The notes under the pieces are model-generated. The model was not told the DNA's origin and did no database searches. It saw only the letters and a program-made list of their open reading frames with translations. From CAZVRZ01 sp964629965 (GTDB lineage: Bacteria; Chloroflexota; Anaerolineae; Anaerolineales; UBA4823), in assembly GCA_964629965.1 (NCBI GenBank), contig CAZVRZ010000011.1, positions 1 to 61,570 on the forward strand: 61,570 nucleotides of DNA. Direction: 5' to 3'. This document shows, one piece after another, positions 16,555 to 26,059 of the stretch (positions within the stretch are counted from its first letter, which is position 1; each line of letters opens with the position of its first letter). Made by a program: the position numbers and the translations under genes.

Positions 16555-19035
16555 TCAAATGCCTTCACTCAATATCACCCTGGGAGGAACTTCGGTTGGT
16601 TTCCTGGCGACGGCCAGTACAGTCAGCAGCGTCAGGCCAATTCCTGCGATCAGGACCACTCCCGCAGTTCCCAAGTCCATGCAGAGCAGCTCGGCGCTGA
16701 TCTGGTTGATCCAGGCGAGTATGTTCAATACGATGCGGGTAGCTGCGATGCCTGCCAGGCCGGTGATCACAGCGATGAGAGTATATTCAACCGCCAGCAT
16801 GGTCAGAATGTGCCGGCGAGAATATCCCAGCGCCTTGAGAACGCCTAATTCGTGGCTGCGATTGATCATCGCCAGGCTGACCGCGTTGGCAATCAGCAAG
16901 ACGCCTGCCAGGAAAGACAATCCCGCCATTGCCATGCCAAAGACGTACAGGTTCTGGTACACATCGTTATAGCGCTCCTGGAAAGCGACCTGATCGATCA
17001 GGGTCGCCTGGGGTAGCGCCTGTCCTAATTTTGTGCTGATGCGCTGCAACTCATTGCCTGGCAGCTGCGCAAAGAGCAGGAAGGTTTCGGGTTTGCCTAT
17101 TGCCAGAAGGGCATCGGCGGGCAGGAGCAGTCCGTAGCTCAGGCGGTTCGGCAAAAGGGCGAAGTTGTGCTCGTATGTCCCGACCACGGTGAAGGTATGG
17201 TGGCTGCCATCGGACAGGCGCACCTGAACCTGGCTGCCTTCTGCAATCGAAGCATACTTGTATACATAAACGCCCTCATCGACCGAGTTCCAGGCTGCGC
17301 CCTGCAAAAGATAATCCGCCGCTTCAGTGCGCCCGATCAAGAGCGGCGCAATGTCTGCTGAGCTGCCGGCGCCTGTCACGGTGATCTTTCCAACGGGCAG
17401 CTCATATCCTTGCGCCAGGCGTTCAACCGGGTAATCGACCAGGGCCGCCTGCATCGCATCTTCCGATGTGCTGTTTCCGATCATGGTCAGGTTGAAGCCG
17501 GGGCTGGCGATGGTGTGCTCGAGCATTTCACGATCGGCGCTTTGCGTGATGACCGCGGCCATCATCAGGGTGAACACCCCGACAAACAAAGCGATTGTGG
17601 CAAAGATCATGTCAAAGCTGCCTCGTTTGAGATTGTTGCGGGCCATATTAACCAGCGCAAACCGGCGCACAGGCAGCAGTCGGGTAGTAAGCCACACTGC
17701 GCCGCCCAATAAACCTCCCAGGATGGCCAATCCTGCCAGGGCGAACAGGATCACGCCCAGGCCCTCAATCGCCGAACCCATGACCAGGCTGGTGACCAAG
17801 AAAAAGGGCAGCACTAAACCTGCACCCAGCAAGAGCAATTGAGCCCAGGGCATCCGGGTGATTTCTGGGCGTTCGTTACGCAGCAGCGCGGCCGGGCGGG
17901 CGCGGCTGGCGCGCACGATGGCATGCATTGCAAACAACAGCGTGGTCAGAATGCCGACCAACAGGCTGCCTGCCAGGATGGCGGGAGAAAAAGACCAGAA
18001 CAGCAAGAAGGTGACCACGCGTCCCAGCAGGCCGACCAGGAGGTAAGAGACGGCAACTGCCAGCCCGGTTCCTAATAGGCTTCCGGACAGGCCGAGCAAG
18101 CCGGCTTCCAGCATAAACAGGCCCAGCAGATCGGCCTGGCTGTACCCCATCGTTTTCAGGATGGCAATCTCTTTGGTGCGGCGTTCCAACAGTACTTGCA
18201 TTGTGTTGGCGATGCCGATCCCGCCCACCAGCAGCCCTAAGATGCCTGCGCCTTTCAGCAGAAGACTGAAAAGGTCTTGGAATTTTTGATTGCTTTCCTT
18301 GCTTTGTTGGACGGTCAGAACGTTCCAGCCTTTATCTTTGAGCTTTGTCTCCAATGCATCTGGGTCCGGCGCGGTTAGAAGAACCCGGCTGATGGCATTT
18401 TCTGTGCCTGCCAGGGCCTGGGCGGTTTCCTGGTTGTAATACAGTGTGTTGCCATGATGGTCGGGCGTATCCAGGATGATCCCGACCACACGCCCGGCCT
18501 GGGGGACTCCAACAACCAGGTCGGACAGAATAATCTCATCTCCAGGTTGCAAGTCCGCTTCCCGCGCCAGGTCGGATGTGATCAGTACATCGCCGGTATC
18601 ATCCAGTAAAGCAGCCAGGCTGGCGTTGGTCGTTCCTTTCACTTTCATCTTGCCAACCAGGGGATATTTTTGCGTTTCAATGCCCTGTCCCTCGCCGATG
18701 AAATGCATCTTGCCGGTATGTTGGACGCGCAAGGTGAGTGGATAATTGGTTGAAAGGCAGGTGAATCGATCGATATCGCCTGCCTTTTGTAATTCTTCTA
18801 GCTCTTGAATTTCTTCGGATGCGATCTCGTTTTCCTGGCTGCGCGATATGGACAGGTCGCCCCCCAGGCCGGCGCGCACATCCACCAGCAGGGGGTACGA
18901 GATCACTTCGACCAGTTGGGTCATGGAGGCCAACGACATGACGCCGAAGGCGATGCAGAGCAGCGCGACCAGCGTGCGCTGCCCACCCAGGCGCAGGTTA
19001 TGTATTGCGATGGGAAGGAAATAGCGCCATTTCAT
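16555..19035 (-). CDS. MacB/FtsX-type ABC transporter permease
   Basis: An 826-residue protein with an N-terminal membrane helix (LGGQRTLVALLCIAFGVMSL), a large extracytoplasmic domain, three helices with the FtsX signature (VLLERRTKEIAILKTMGYSQ), a second extracytoplasmic domain and a second FtsX set (INRSHELGVLKALGYSRRHI). This duplicated architecture is typical of type VII/MacB-like permeases that move lipids, lipoproteins or peptides mechanically from the membrane. It overlaps the ATPase gene by 4 bp. No membrane-fusion gene accompanies it here. Confidence 0.92.
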   Translation of the reverse strand: MKWRYFLPIAIHNLRLGGQRTLVALLCIAFGVMSLASMTQLVEVISYPLLVDVRAGLGGDLSISRSQENEIASEEIQELEELQKAGDIDRFTCLSTNYPLTLRVQHTGKMHFIGEGQGIETQKYPLVGKMKVKGTTNASLAALLDDTGDVLITSDLAREADLQPGDEIILSDLVVGVPQAGRVVGIILDTPDHHGNTLYYNQETAQALAGTENAISRVLLTAPDPDALETKLKDKGWNVLTVQQSKESNQKFQDLFSLLLKGAGILGLLVGGIGIANTMQVLLERRTKEIAILKTMGYSQADLLGLFMLEAGLLGLSGSLLGTGLAVAVSYLLVGLLGRVVTFLLFWSFSPAILAGSLLVGILTTLLFAMHAIVRASRARPAALLRNERPEITRMPWAQLLLLGAGLVLPFFLVTSLVMGSAIEGLGVILFALAGLAILGGLLGGAVWLTTRLLPVRRFALVNMARNNLKRGSFDMIFATIALFVGVFTLMMAAVITQSADREMLEHTIASPGFNLTMIGNSTSEDAMQAALVDYPVERLAQGYELPVGKITVTGAGSSADIAPLLIGRTEAADYLLQGAAWNSVDEGVYVYKYASIAEGSQVQVRLSDGSHHTFTVVGTYEHNFALLPNRLSYGLLLPADALLAIGKPETFLLFAQLPGNELQRISTKLGQALPQATLIDQVAFQERYNDVYQNLYVFGMAMAGLSFLAGVLLIANAVSLAMINRSHELGVLKALGYSRRHILTMLAVEYTLIAVITGLAGIAATRIVLNILAWINQISAELLCMDLGTAGVVLIAGIGLTLLTVLAVARKPTEVPPRVILSEGI

Positions 19036-19775
19036 ATTGCTGCCTCTGCCATGCCGAATGCCGCTATCGCCGGGGTATCAGCCAGTGTTTGCTTCATGGG
19101 CTGGGAAGTGAATTTCCCGTCTACCATGTGCAGCACCCGGTCGGCGTAATTGGCTACATGGGCATCGTGCGTGACCATGATCACCGTCAACTTCAACTGC
19201 TGGCGCAGACGGGTGATCAAGCCGAGCACCTGTTCTCCAGTGGCGCTATCCAGGTTGCCGGTCGGTTCGTCTGCCAGTAAGATGGCCGGCTGGGTAACCA
19301 AGGCGCGGGCGATTGCCACGCGCTGCTGCTCGCCCCCTGAGAGCTGGTGGGGCAGGTGGTTCAGGCGGTCTCCCAGCCCGACCAGTTGCAGCATTTCCTG
19401 CGCAAGCTGCCGGGATTGGCCGCGCCTGGAATGAATGTAGAGGGGCGCTTCCACGTTCTCGCGAGCCGTCATGGTAGGGATTAGGTGAAAAGCCTGGAAT
19501 ACGATGCCGATCTGCTCGTTGCGCAGGCGCGCTAGGCGGTGTTCGGCAAGGCGGGTGATCTCTGTGCCGGCCAGGTAGATTTTTCCGGCTGTTGGCTGAT
19601 CTATTCCAGCCATAATGCCCAGCAGAGTCGATTTGCCCGACCCGGAAGGCCCCGTCAACGCCACCCATTCTCCGCGCTGGATCTCGAAAGAAATACCCCG
19701 CAAGATATGCAGCAGGCTGTTGCCCATGGGTAGGGCGCGGTGAATTTCTGATGCTTTAAGGATTGTCGTGTTCAT
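19032..19775 (-). CDS. LolD/MacB-type ABC transporter ATPase
   Basis: A 247-residue protein with Walker A GPSGSGKST, signature LSGGEQQR, Walker B ILLADEPTG and the switch His in MVTHDA. It is the first gene of the minus-strand unit ATPase, permease, kinase, regulator. The last 30 or so residues after the ATPase core are not conserved in the family. It energises the FtsX-type permease that it overlaps. Confidence 0.95.
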   Translation of the reverse strand: MNTTILKASEIHRALPMGNSLLHILRGISFEIQRGEWVALTGPSGSGKSTLLGIMAGIDQPTAGKIYLAGTEITRLAEHRLARLRNEQIGIVFQAFHLIPTMTARENVEAPLYIHSRRGQSRQLAQEMLQLVGLGDRLNHLPHQLSGGEQQRVAIARALVTQPAILLADEPTGNLDSATGEQVLGLITRLRQQLKLTVIMVTHDAHVANYADRVLHMVDGKFTSQPMKQTLADTPAIAAFGMAEAAI

Positions 19776-19970
19776 GTTCTCTCCATTTTTTTACTGCCTT
19801 GATGAATGGCAGCGGGATTATGCAGGGAGTATAAAAGCCGGGCCGGGTTTTGTAATCAGCCTGTAGTCTGATTTATACCGGGACAAATGCTGCTGGCAAC
19901 AATAGGTATAATATTTAATTGCATTTTCTCGTATAATTGCGGTAGTTTGTTAATCAGAGAGGGTTGTTTC
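19776..19970. promoter_or_regulatory. Divergent promoter region between two ABC operons
   Basis: A 195-bp AT-richer gap between divergent operons. On the plus strand TATAAT occurs at 19907-19912 and again at 19932-19937, ahead of the AGAGAGG ribosome site of the 19971 gene. No clear -35 box is visible for either. No operator-like palindrome was recognised. Confidence 0.4.
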
Positions 19971-20915
19971 ATGTCAGCTATTTTAGAAGTCAATGAATTA
20001 GTAAAAAAGTATGGCGATTTCACTGCGGTGAAGAATGTTTCCTTTACTATTGAGGACGGTGAGATATTCAGCCTGCTGGGTCCCAATGGAGCAGGAAAGA
20101 CCACCACCATCTCCATTCTTTCGACGCTGTTCGCACCCACTTCCGGCGGCGCGACCATTGGGGGGTTTTCTGTCACGCAGGATCCGATGGCGGTGCGCAA
20201 GCTGATTGGCGTTGTGCCGCAAGACCTGGCGCTGTACGAGGAGCTGTCGGCGCGCGAAAACCTTTCGTTCTGGGGCCAGATGTATAACCTGAGCGGTAGC
20301 GCTTTGAAAATGCGCATCGACGAGGTGTTGGAGCAGATTGGGCTGGTCGATAAGGCCAACCAGCGCGTGGGCACTTATTCGGGCGGCATGAAACGCCGGG
20401 TCAATATTGGCGTTGGGCTGCTGCACAAGCCGCGCCTGCTCTTTATGGATGAGCCAACCGTTGGCATTGACCCTCAATCCCGCCGTTCGATCCTGGATAC
20501 GGTCAAGAGCCTGAACGAGCAAGGAATGACGGTGTTGTATACCACTCATTATATGGAAGAAGCCCAGGAGCTATCCGATCGCGTCGGCATCATCGACCAC
20601 GGGGAATTGATCGCTTTGGGCACGCAGGAAGAATTGACTTGCCAGGTAGGCCAGACCGATACGCTGACGCTGCACTTTAGCGAAGAACAGGACCCCACTG
20701 CGCTGGTCGAGGCTTTGCGCGCTGTGCCAGGGGTGCGCCATGCCGATCTCGCCGATCATCTGATCCGCATTATCACCCTCTCGGCAGAAGATATTCTGCC
20801 GGCTGTGGTGGGGCAGGCGAACGAGCGCGGCCTGAAGATCCGCTCGCTGGACATCGAAGAGCCCAACCTGGAAGCCGTTTTCCTGCACCTGACCGGCCGC
20901 GCCCTGCGCGATTAG
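19971..20915 (+). CDS. DrrA-type ABC transporter ATPase
   Basis: The start is at the ATG at 19971 because GAGAGGG lies 8 bp upstream and the family homology begins at once (ILEVNELVKKYGDFTAVKNV). It is 314 residues long: Walker A GPNGAGKTT, Q-loop VVPQDLALYEELSARENL, signature YSGGMKRR, Walker B LLFMDEPTVGIDP and switch TTHYMEEAQ. The C-terminal extension (about 225-310) fits the DrrA/DUF4162 family. It works with the two ABC-2 permeases downstream to export a drug or other hydrophobic compound. Confidence 0.95.
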   Translation: MSAILEVNELVKKYGDFTAVKNVSFTIEDGEIFSLLGPNGAGKTTTISILSTLFAPTSGGATIGGFSVTQDPMAVRKLIGVVPQDLALYEELSARENLSFWGQMYNLSGSALKMRIDEVLEQIGLVDKANQRVGTYSGGMKRRVNIGVGLLHKPRLLFMDEPTVGIDPQSRRSILDTVKSLNEQGMTVLYTTHYMEEAQELSDRVGIIDHGELIALGTQEELTCQVGQTDTLTLHFSEEQDPTALVEALRAVPGVRHADLADHLIRIITLSAEDILPAVVGQANERGLKIRSLDIEEPNLEAVFLHLTGRALRD

Positions 20916-20924
20916 GATATGCTT

Positions 20925-22223
20925 ATGAAGAAGATATTTCTCATTGGTATGAAGGATGTGCGCCTGGCATTCAGAGACCGCGCCGGACTGTTTCTGATGC
21001 TGCTGGCGCCGTTCCTGCTGACGATTGGCATGGGGTTCGTTACCGGGCGCTTTTCCGGCAGTTCCGGCGGCGGGCTGAGCCACATTCCGCTGGTGGTTGT
21101 CAACCAGGATGGCGAGCAGCTTGGGAATACCCTGGTGGAAGTGATGCAATCTGCGGAACTGGCCGACCTGATCGAACCAATGCTGCTGGAGGATGTGCAG
21201 CAAGCCCGTAAGCAGGTCGATGACGACCTGACTTCTGCGGCGGTCATCATCCCGGCTGGCTTCACCCAGAGCTTCATGGAGTCGCCAGAAGATGCCTCTG
21301 CACCGCTTGCGTTGAGTACACCCCTTGCCCAGATCGAAGTGTATGCCAACCCCACCCGGCCGACCAACGTGGGGGTGATCGAGTCGATCGTGGAAGAATT
21401 TATTGGGCGGGTAGAAGTTGGGCAGATTGGCAGCAAGCTGGTAGTGGACGAATACGTTGAGTACACCGCCATGCTGCAAAGCGGTTCGCTCGGTATGGAC
21501 CCGGGGGCGATTGCTGCGCTTGCTCAGCAAACGAGCGAGCGCCTGGTCTCCCGAGAAGGGGCTTCTTTGATCGGCGTTAAGAAGGTCAGCGCCAGCGAGG
21601 AGGATTCTTCGCAGGTTGAGTTCGATGTGTTGGCCTACATGGCTCCGGGCATGGCCCTGATGTTTTTGATGTACACGGTCAGCTATGGCGGGCGGACGAT
21701 CTTGATCGAGCGCACCCGCGGCACCCTGCCGCGCCTGCTGGTCTCACCGACCACGACGGTCCAGGTTCTGCTCGGCAAGGTATTGGGCATTTTCCTGACC
21801 GGGGTGGCGCAAATCGCTATCCTGATTGCTGCCAGTACGGTGTTCTTCCAGGTGCGTTGGGGCGACCCGCTGGGGACCATAGTCCTGGTGCTGGCGGCCG
21901 TCTTTGGCGCCACTGGCTGGGGGATGTTGATCACGGCCGTGGGCCGCAGCCCGGGGCAGGTGGCCAACATTGGATCTGCGATCATGCTGACCTTTGGCAT
22001 TTTGGGCGGCAGCTTCTTTAACATGTCAAACCTGCCAGTGTGGCTGCAGCGCCTGAGCCTGATCACTCCCAACGCCTGGGGCATCAACGGTTTCGGTATT
22101 TTGGCGATGGGCGGCAAGCTGGCTGACCTGGGCGGGACGCTGGCCGGTTTATTGGTGATGGGCGTGGTGCTGTTTGGCATATCGTCCCTGCTCTTTAATC
22201 GCCAGGCGATTGCCCAGAAATAG
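20925..22223 (+). CDS. ABC-2 type exporter permease (first)
   Basis: I prefer the second ATG (20925) because AGGA at 20914-20917 is correctly spaced for it; 20919 is also possible. It is 432 residues long with one N-terminal helix, a long extracytoplasmic loop (about 45-225) and a C-terminal block of five or six helices starting PGMALMFLMYTVSYGG, with the ABC-2 motif IERTRGTLPRLLVSPT. It lies 9 bp after the ATPase gene. It is half of a heteromeric permease with the next gene. Confidence 0.92.
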   Translation: MKKIFLIGMKDVRLAFRDRAGLFLMLLAPFLLTIGMGFVTGRFSGSSGGGLSHIPLVVVNQDGEQLGNTLVEVMQSAELADLIEPMLLEDVQQARKQVDDDLTSAAVIIPAGFTQSFMESPEDASAPLALSTPLAQIEVYANPTRPTNVGVIESIVEEFIGRVEVGQIGSKLVVDEYVEYTAMLQSGSLGMDPGAIAALAQQTSERLVSREGASLIGVKKVSASEEDSSQVEFDVLAYMAPGMALMFLMYTVSYGGRTILIERTRGTLPRLLVSPTTTVQVLLGKVLGIFLTGVAQIAILIAASTVFFQVRWGDPLGTIVLVLAAVFGATGWGMLITAVGRSPGQVANIGSAIMLTFGILGGSFFNMSNLPVWLQRLSLITPNAWGINGFGILAMGGKLADLGGTLAGLLVMGVVLFGISSLLFNRQAIAQK

Positions 22224-22231
22224 AGTGCTTT

Positions 22232-23428
22232 ATGAAAAAGATGTTTGCCATTATCAAAAAAGATACCATCCTGCGTTTCGCCAGCCTGTCCGAATGGCTG
22301 TTCTTCCTGATCTTGCCGGTGGTGTTCACGGTCATCCTGGCCGGCGGGACCAGATCGGGCGATCAAGATAATCGCATCCGCCTGTACGTGGTCGACCAGG
22401 CCGGCACGCTGCTTTCAGCGGACCTGGCAGCCGCACTGGAGCTTTCGACAGCGGTGCGGCCGGTCTTAATGGAACTGGAGGAGGCCGAGAGCCAACTCGA
22501 GCAGCGCCAGGTATCTGCCGTGCTGGTCATCCCGCCGGGGTTTGGGCTTGAAGCGCTCAAGCAAGGGAGGGCCACGCTGGAACTGTACCAACTGCCCAAC
22601 AACCTGGATGCCCTGGCTGCCGAGAGAGCCTTGCAGATGGCCGTGCAGCGTACCAGCAGCGCAGTAGAAATTGCCCTGGCGGCGGTCGAGCAGGCCGAGG
22701 TGCTGCAGCCTTTTGAAACCATGCAGGCTCGCCAGGTTTATTTCGAACAGGTTCTTGAAAAGTCTCAAGAGGCCCTGGAAGAGGCGCCCGATCGCCTGGC
22801 AATGACCCAGGCCGAGACGGCCGATCCGATCGAATACGATCCGGCTACCAATTCTTCCGCCGGGCAGTTGATTACCTGGGTTTTCATCCCGCTGATCGCC
22901 CTGTGCGGTTCATTTGCTTATGAGCGCCAGAAAGGCACCCTGCGCCGCATCTTGACCACGCCCACCCACCGCGCCATGTACCTGCTCAGCACGATCACCG
23001 GGCAGGTGTTGATTGCCTTGGTTCAGATGGCTTTGTTGGTGGCCTTTGGTATCCTGGTGATGAAAGTGAACTGGGGCAACGATCTGGCCGGCTTGCTGGT
23101 CATTATGTTGGCTTTTGCTATTTCGGCGGCGGCGTTCGGAACCACCCTGGGAGTTTTTGTAAAAACGGAAAGCCAGGCCGGCGGGCTGAGCATCATGTTG
23201 GGGATGGTGATGGCGCTGCTCGGCGGCTGTTGGTATCCTATGGAGCTGTTCCCGGAATTCGTGCGCACGGCGGTGAAAGTCTTGCCAACCACCTGGGCCA
23301 TGCAGGGGATGCTCGACTTGGCGATGCGCGGCCAGGGCCTGGTGCAGATCCTGCCGGAAGCCGGGGTGCTGTTGGGGTTTGCCGTCGTCTTTTTTATCAT
23401 CGGGATTCGTTTCTTCCGTTATGAGTAA
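22232..23428 (+). CDS. ABC-2 type exporter permease (second)
   Basis: A 398-residue protein with the same layout as the preceding permease: a first helix (LSEWLFFLILPVVFTVILAG), a soluble loop (about 45-205) and C-terminal helices with YERQKGTLRRILTTPTHR. It is separated from its partner by 8 bp. A family B hairpin stands directly after the stop codon. Confidence 0.92.
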   Translation: MKKMFAIIKKDTILRFASLSEWLFFLILPVVFTVILAGGTRSGDQDNRIRLYVVDQAGTLLSADLAAALELSTAVRPVLMELEEAESQLEQRQVSAVLVIPPGFGLEALKQGRATLELYQLPNNLDALAAERALQMAVQRTSSAVEIALAAVEQAEVLQPFETMQARQVYFEQVLEKSQEALEEAPDRLAMTQAETADPIEYDPATNSSAGQLITWVFIPLIALCGSFAYERQKGTLRRILTTPTHRAMYLLSTITGQVLIALVQMALLVAFGILVMKVNWGNDLAGLLVIMLAFAISAAAFGTTLGVFVKTESQAGGLSIMLGMVMALLGGCWYPMELFPEFVRTAVKVLPTTWAMQGMLDLAMRGQGLVQILPEAGVLLGFAVVFFIIGIRFFRYE

Positions 23429-23431
23429 GGT

Positions 23432-23452
23432 GCGCAGTAAAGATCACTGCGC
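23432..23452 (+). repeat. Family B palindrome, stem GCGCAGT
   Basis: A 7-bp perfect stem GCGCAGT/ACTGCGC around the loop AAAGATC, three bases after the ABC permease stop. It has the family B loop with one base changed and a stem quite unlike CAGGT/ACCTG. It could serve as a transcript-end hairpin here. Confidence 0.7.
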
Positions 23453-23491
23453 TGGCAGTAATAAATTCTGTTCACAGGAGTAGAGAAAACA

Positions 23492-23932
23492 ATGCGACCG
23501 GATTGGGATTCATACTTTATCAAAATAGCTTACGCTGTTTCGGAACGCAGCACTTGCGATCGTGCTTTTGTCGGCTGTGTTCTGGTGCTTGAAAAGCGTA
23601 TTTTGACCACCGGCTTTAATGGCTCACCCGCCGGACAGCCCCACTGCGATGAAGAGGGACACCTGATGGTAGAAGATCATTGCGTGCGCACGATCCACGC
23701 CGAGACGAATGCCATCATCCAGGCCGCTCTGCACGGCGTTTCGACCAAAGGGGCCACTTGTTACGTCACTCACTTTCCCTGCATCAACTGCACCAAGGCT
23801 TTGATCAATGCGGGCATCAAGAGGCTCGTTTACAATACTTCCTATCGCATGGATGAAAACGCCTTGAAGTTCCTCCAGACTGCCGGGATCGAAATCTGCC
23901 AGGTGCCGTTCCAAAACGGCTCGCAGCCCTAA
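23492..23932 (+). CDS. Deoxycytidylate (dCMP) deaminase
   Basis: A 146-residue zinc deaminase: catalytic HAETNAI (about residues 69-75) and PCINCTKAL (about 90-98), plus the upstream HCDEEGHLMVEDHCVR block typical of dCMP deaminase (ComEB-like) proteins. It converts dCMP to dUMP, feeding thymidylate synthesis. CAGGAG precedes the ATG. It is a single gene, flanked by a family B hairpin upstream and a hairpin downstream. Confidence 0.92.
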   Translation: MRPDWDSYFIKIAYAVSERSTCDRAFVGCVLVLEKRILTTGFNGSPAGQPHCDEEGHLMVEDHCVRTIHAETNAIIQAALHGVSTKGATCYVTHFPCINCTKALINAGIKRLVYNTSYRMDENALKFLQTAGIEICQVPFQNGSQP

Positions 23933-23933
23933 C

Positions 23934-23963
23934 AGCCTGCTTCGGGCTAGCCTGAAGTAGGCT
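23934..23963 (+). terminator. Hairpin after dCMP deaminase
   Basis: AGCCTGCTTC pairs with GAAGTAGGCT (one G:T pair) around a 10-base GC-rich loop directly after the stop codon, then GCATTTTACG. It is a plausible terminator with a weak T-tract. Confidence 0.5.
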
Positions 23964-24018
23964 CGCATTTTACGCTCGGCCAGGATGGCTGAGTCCTTGT
24001 GGCGGAAAAACAGCTCCT

Positions 24019-24858
24019 ATGGAATCAATTCCTAATTTTCGTGATTTCGGTGGGTATCCGGCCGGAGATGGCCGTTATGTCCGCAGGGGGCTGCTTTACC
24101 GCAGCGGTGGGCTGGCGCAAGCCTCGCAGAACGATCTGCGCGCCCTCCAGGCGTTGGGCATCCGGCTGGTTTGCGACCTGCGCATGACCTCCGAAAGGAG
24201 AGCGAACCCTGATCGCACCCAGCAAGACCAGCGCATTCAAGGGGAGCTGCCGGCTGCACAGGCAATTGCCAATATCCATATCCCGATCCACGCCATGCAG
24301 CGCAGTATTTGGGGTTTCTTGGGACAGGTTGCGCTGATGTGGTTGGGGCAGCGCGCAGCGCAAGGAAAAAGCCTTGGCCTGGTGAAGGATTACGATGAGT
24401 TTGCGCGCCGGGCCTACCGGCAGTACGTGCGCAATGATCGACTTGAATTTGCCAGGGTCATCCGGCTGCTGCTGGATGAGCGCAACCTGCCGGTCGTGAT
24501 CCATTGCTCTGCCGGGAAAGATCGCACCGGGCTGGCGAGTGGGCTAATCCTGTTATCCCTAGGCGTTTCGCCGGAGCAGGTGATCCAGGATTACCTGCTC
24601 TCGAACGAGGGCCTGCAGAGCTACAGGCAGGCGGTGCTGAACCACAGGAGGCTGCAGAAGATAGGCAGATTCATCCCTTTGGAGGTCCTGGCGCAAAAGC
24701 TCCAGCCTCTTTTCGACGCTCGCCGGGGATACATCGAAGGCGCTTTCGAGCAGATGCGCGCCGATTTCGGCAGTATTGAGAATTACCTGAGCCGGGGACT
24801 GGAAATCACGCCGGAAGAACGCCAGAGATTAGGCGATCTTTTGCTGGAAGAGAAATAG
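24019..24858 (+). CDS. Tyrosine/serine protein phosphatase (PTP-like)
   Basis: A 279-residue protein beginning MESIPNFRDFGGYPAGDGR...GLLYRSGGLA, the characteristic start of the Y_phosphatase3 family. The P-loop is HCSAGKDRTG (Cys about residue 163, C-x5-R). The C-terminus has helices with FDARRGYIEGAFEQM. Members dephosphorylate phosphotyrosine, phosphoserine or phosphoinositides. It is a single gene, and no kinase partner is adjacent. Confidence 0.9.
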   Translation: MESIPNFRDFGGYPAGDGRYVRRGLLYRSGGLAQASQNDLRALQALGIRLVCDLRMTSERRANPDRTQQDQRIQGELPAAQAIANIHIPIHAMQRSIWGFLGQVALMWLGQRAAQGKSLGLVKDYDEFARRAYRQYVRNDRLEFARVIRLLLDERNLPVVIHCSAGKDRTGLASGLILLSLGVSPEQVIQDYLLSNEGLQSYRQAVLNHRRLQKIGRFIPLEVLAQKLQPLFDARRGYIEGAFEQMRADFGSIENYLSRGLEITPEERQRLGDLLLEEK

Positions 24859-24910
24859 CACCGGGGGTATGCGGCGGTACACAACACTGGACGTTTTTTT
24901 ATCGCACAGT

Positions 24911-25030
24911 TTACACCACCACTTTCGTTAACAGGCGCCAGAGTTTGACAAACGTATAGCGGATATACACAAAGACATAGGCGATTACCAGCGCAATATA
25001 GACCATTGTCATGAAGAGGTATGTTTTCAT
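24911..25030 (-). CDS. Small single-pass membrane peptide, 39 aa
   Basis: MKTYLFMTMVYIALVIAYVF starts right after a strong ribosome site (AGGAGAACGGC ATG on the minus strand), and the open frame ends at 24911. One hydrophobic helix (about residues 5-25) is followed by a positively charged tail (IRYTFVKLWRLLTKVVV). An ATTATA element in plus orientation at about 25044-25049 reads TATAAT on the minus strand and could be its -10 box. It is unrelated to a known family as far as I can tell. The excellent start context makes it a credible real gene. Confidence 0.55.
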   Translation of the reverse strand: MKTYLFMTMVYIALVIAYVFVYIRYTFVKLWRLLTKVVV

Positions 25031-25153
25031 GCCGTTCTCCTGCATTATATACGTGTGAAGTCGGCCTGGGTTGCGCTGTTTGCAGCCAAGACTTGGCAAT
25101 ATCAGGTAGAATTATGATTAACCAACATTCATCTACCTGATTGGAGACTTCTG

Positions 25154-25624
25154 GTGAACAAGATATCCCTTGAAAACAATCCCGAATTGGTCGAATTTAT
25201 CCTCGAGGCCAAGGGCAAAACGTACGCCGGTGAAGGACAGCCGGGATCCTCCTCGCGCACCGCCTCCCACGATCTGCCCTACGGCCGCGGCCACTACCGC
25301 TACCTGGACACTTACCTGGGTGGCCTGCGTTTCATCGGCGAGGAAGCCGTTTGGATCGATGACCAGCCTGTTTGGGGAATGAATTATTACGGCTTTATGT
25401 TGACGTCTGAGATCCCGGAGGGCTTCAGCCCCTTCCTGAAGAAGGCGCTGCTTGCAGTGCCGGCGAATGCGCCTTATCGCGGCCCGGAGCGCTTTGTGCA
25501 GGGCGATTTCGAATTCCGCTGCACCTGGCAGGGTGAGCTGGCCTGTTTTACCGGCTGCGAAGAGATCTGGTGGCGCGGCGCAAAGATCTACGAGTTGCAC
25601 TTCCATGGTGGGCAGGTCGAATAG
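25154..25624 (+). CDS. DUF5680 domain protein
   Basis: A 156-residue protein: LVEFILEAKGKTYAGEG, then SHDLPYGRGHYRYLDTYLGG, then GEEAVWIDDQPVWGMNYYG. This matches the DUF5680 pattern as I remember it, proteins of unknown function sometimes fused to helix-turn-helix domains. The start is GTG after TTGGAGA. The gene abuts the HIT hydrolase gene (stop then ATG) and is likely cotranscribed with it. Confidence 0.7.
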   Translation: MNKISLENNPELVEFILEAKGKTYAGEGQPGSSSRTASHDLPYGRGHYRYLDTYLGGLRFIGEEAVWIDDQPVWGMNYYGFMLTSEIPEGFSPFLKKALLAVPANAPYRGPERFVQGDFEFRCTWQGELACFTGCEEIWWRGAKIYELHFHGGQVE

Positions 25625-26059
25625 ATGAGCAAAACGGAGAATTGCATTTTTTGCGAGATCCTGGCTGGGCGCATGCCTGTCAGCCTGGTTTACCAGGATG
25701 AAGTTTGCACGGCCTTCCTGGACATCCAACCGGTCAATCCCGGGCACCTGCTGATCGTGCCTAACCGCCACGCGGCTTTCCTGGCAGATCTGGAGGCTGA
25801 GACGGGCGCCCAAATGTTTCGGGTGGCACAGCGCCTGGCGGCGGCTTTGCGCCGGAGCGGCATTCGCTGCGAAGGCGTCAATTTGTTCCTGGCAGACGGC
25901 GAGGCAGCCATGCAGGATGTATTTCATGTGCACCTGCATGCCTTCCCGCGCTACGTGGGAGACGGTTTTGGGTTGAAACTCGGCCCGCACTATTTGCAAA
26001 GGCCGGAGCGCTCTGTGCTGGATGCCCTGGCGGCGCAGATCCGCGGCGTTGTAGAATGA
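25625..26059 (+). CDS. HIT-family nucleotide hydrolase
   Basis: A 144-residue protein: CIFCEILAGRMPVSLVYQDE at the N-terminus, GHLLIVPNRH in the middle and the histidine triad HVHLHAFPRY (about residues 99-108). It probably hydrolyses dinucleoside polyphosphates or nucleoside phosphoramidates. It overlaps the next gene by 4 bp. Confidence 0.92.
   Translation: MSKTENCIFCEILAGRMPVSLVYQDEVCTAFLDIQPVNPGHLLIVPNRHAAFLADLEAETGAQMFRVAQRLAAALRRSGIRCEGVNLFLADGEAAMQDVFHVHLHAFPRYVGDGFGLKLGPHYLQRPERSVLDALAAQIRGVVE

Noticed and set aside
21308..21470. GTTGAGTACAC matches in the ABC permease gene
   Set aside because: The right arm does not pair (ACACC instead of CAAC); ordinary coding sequence.
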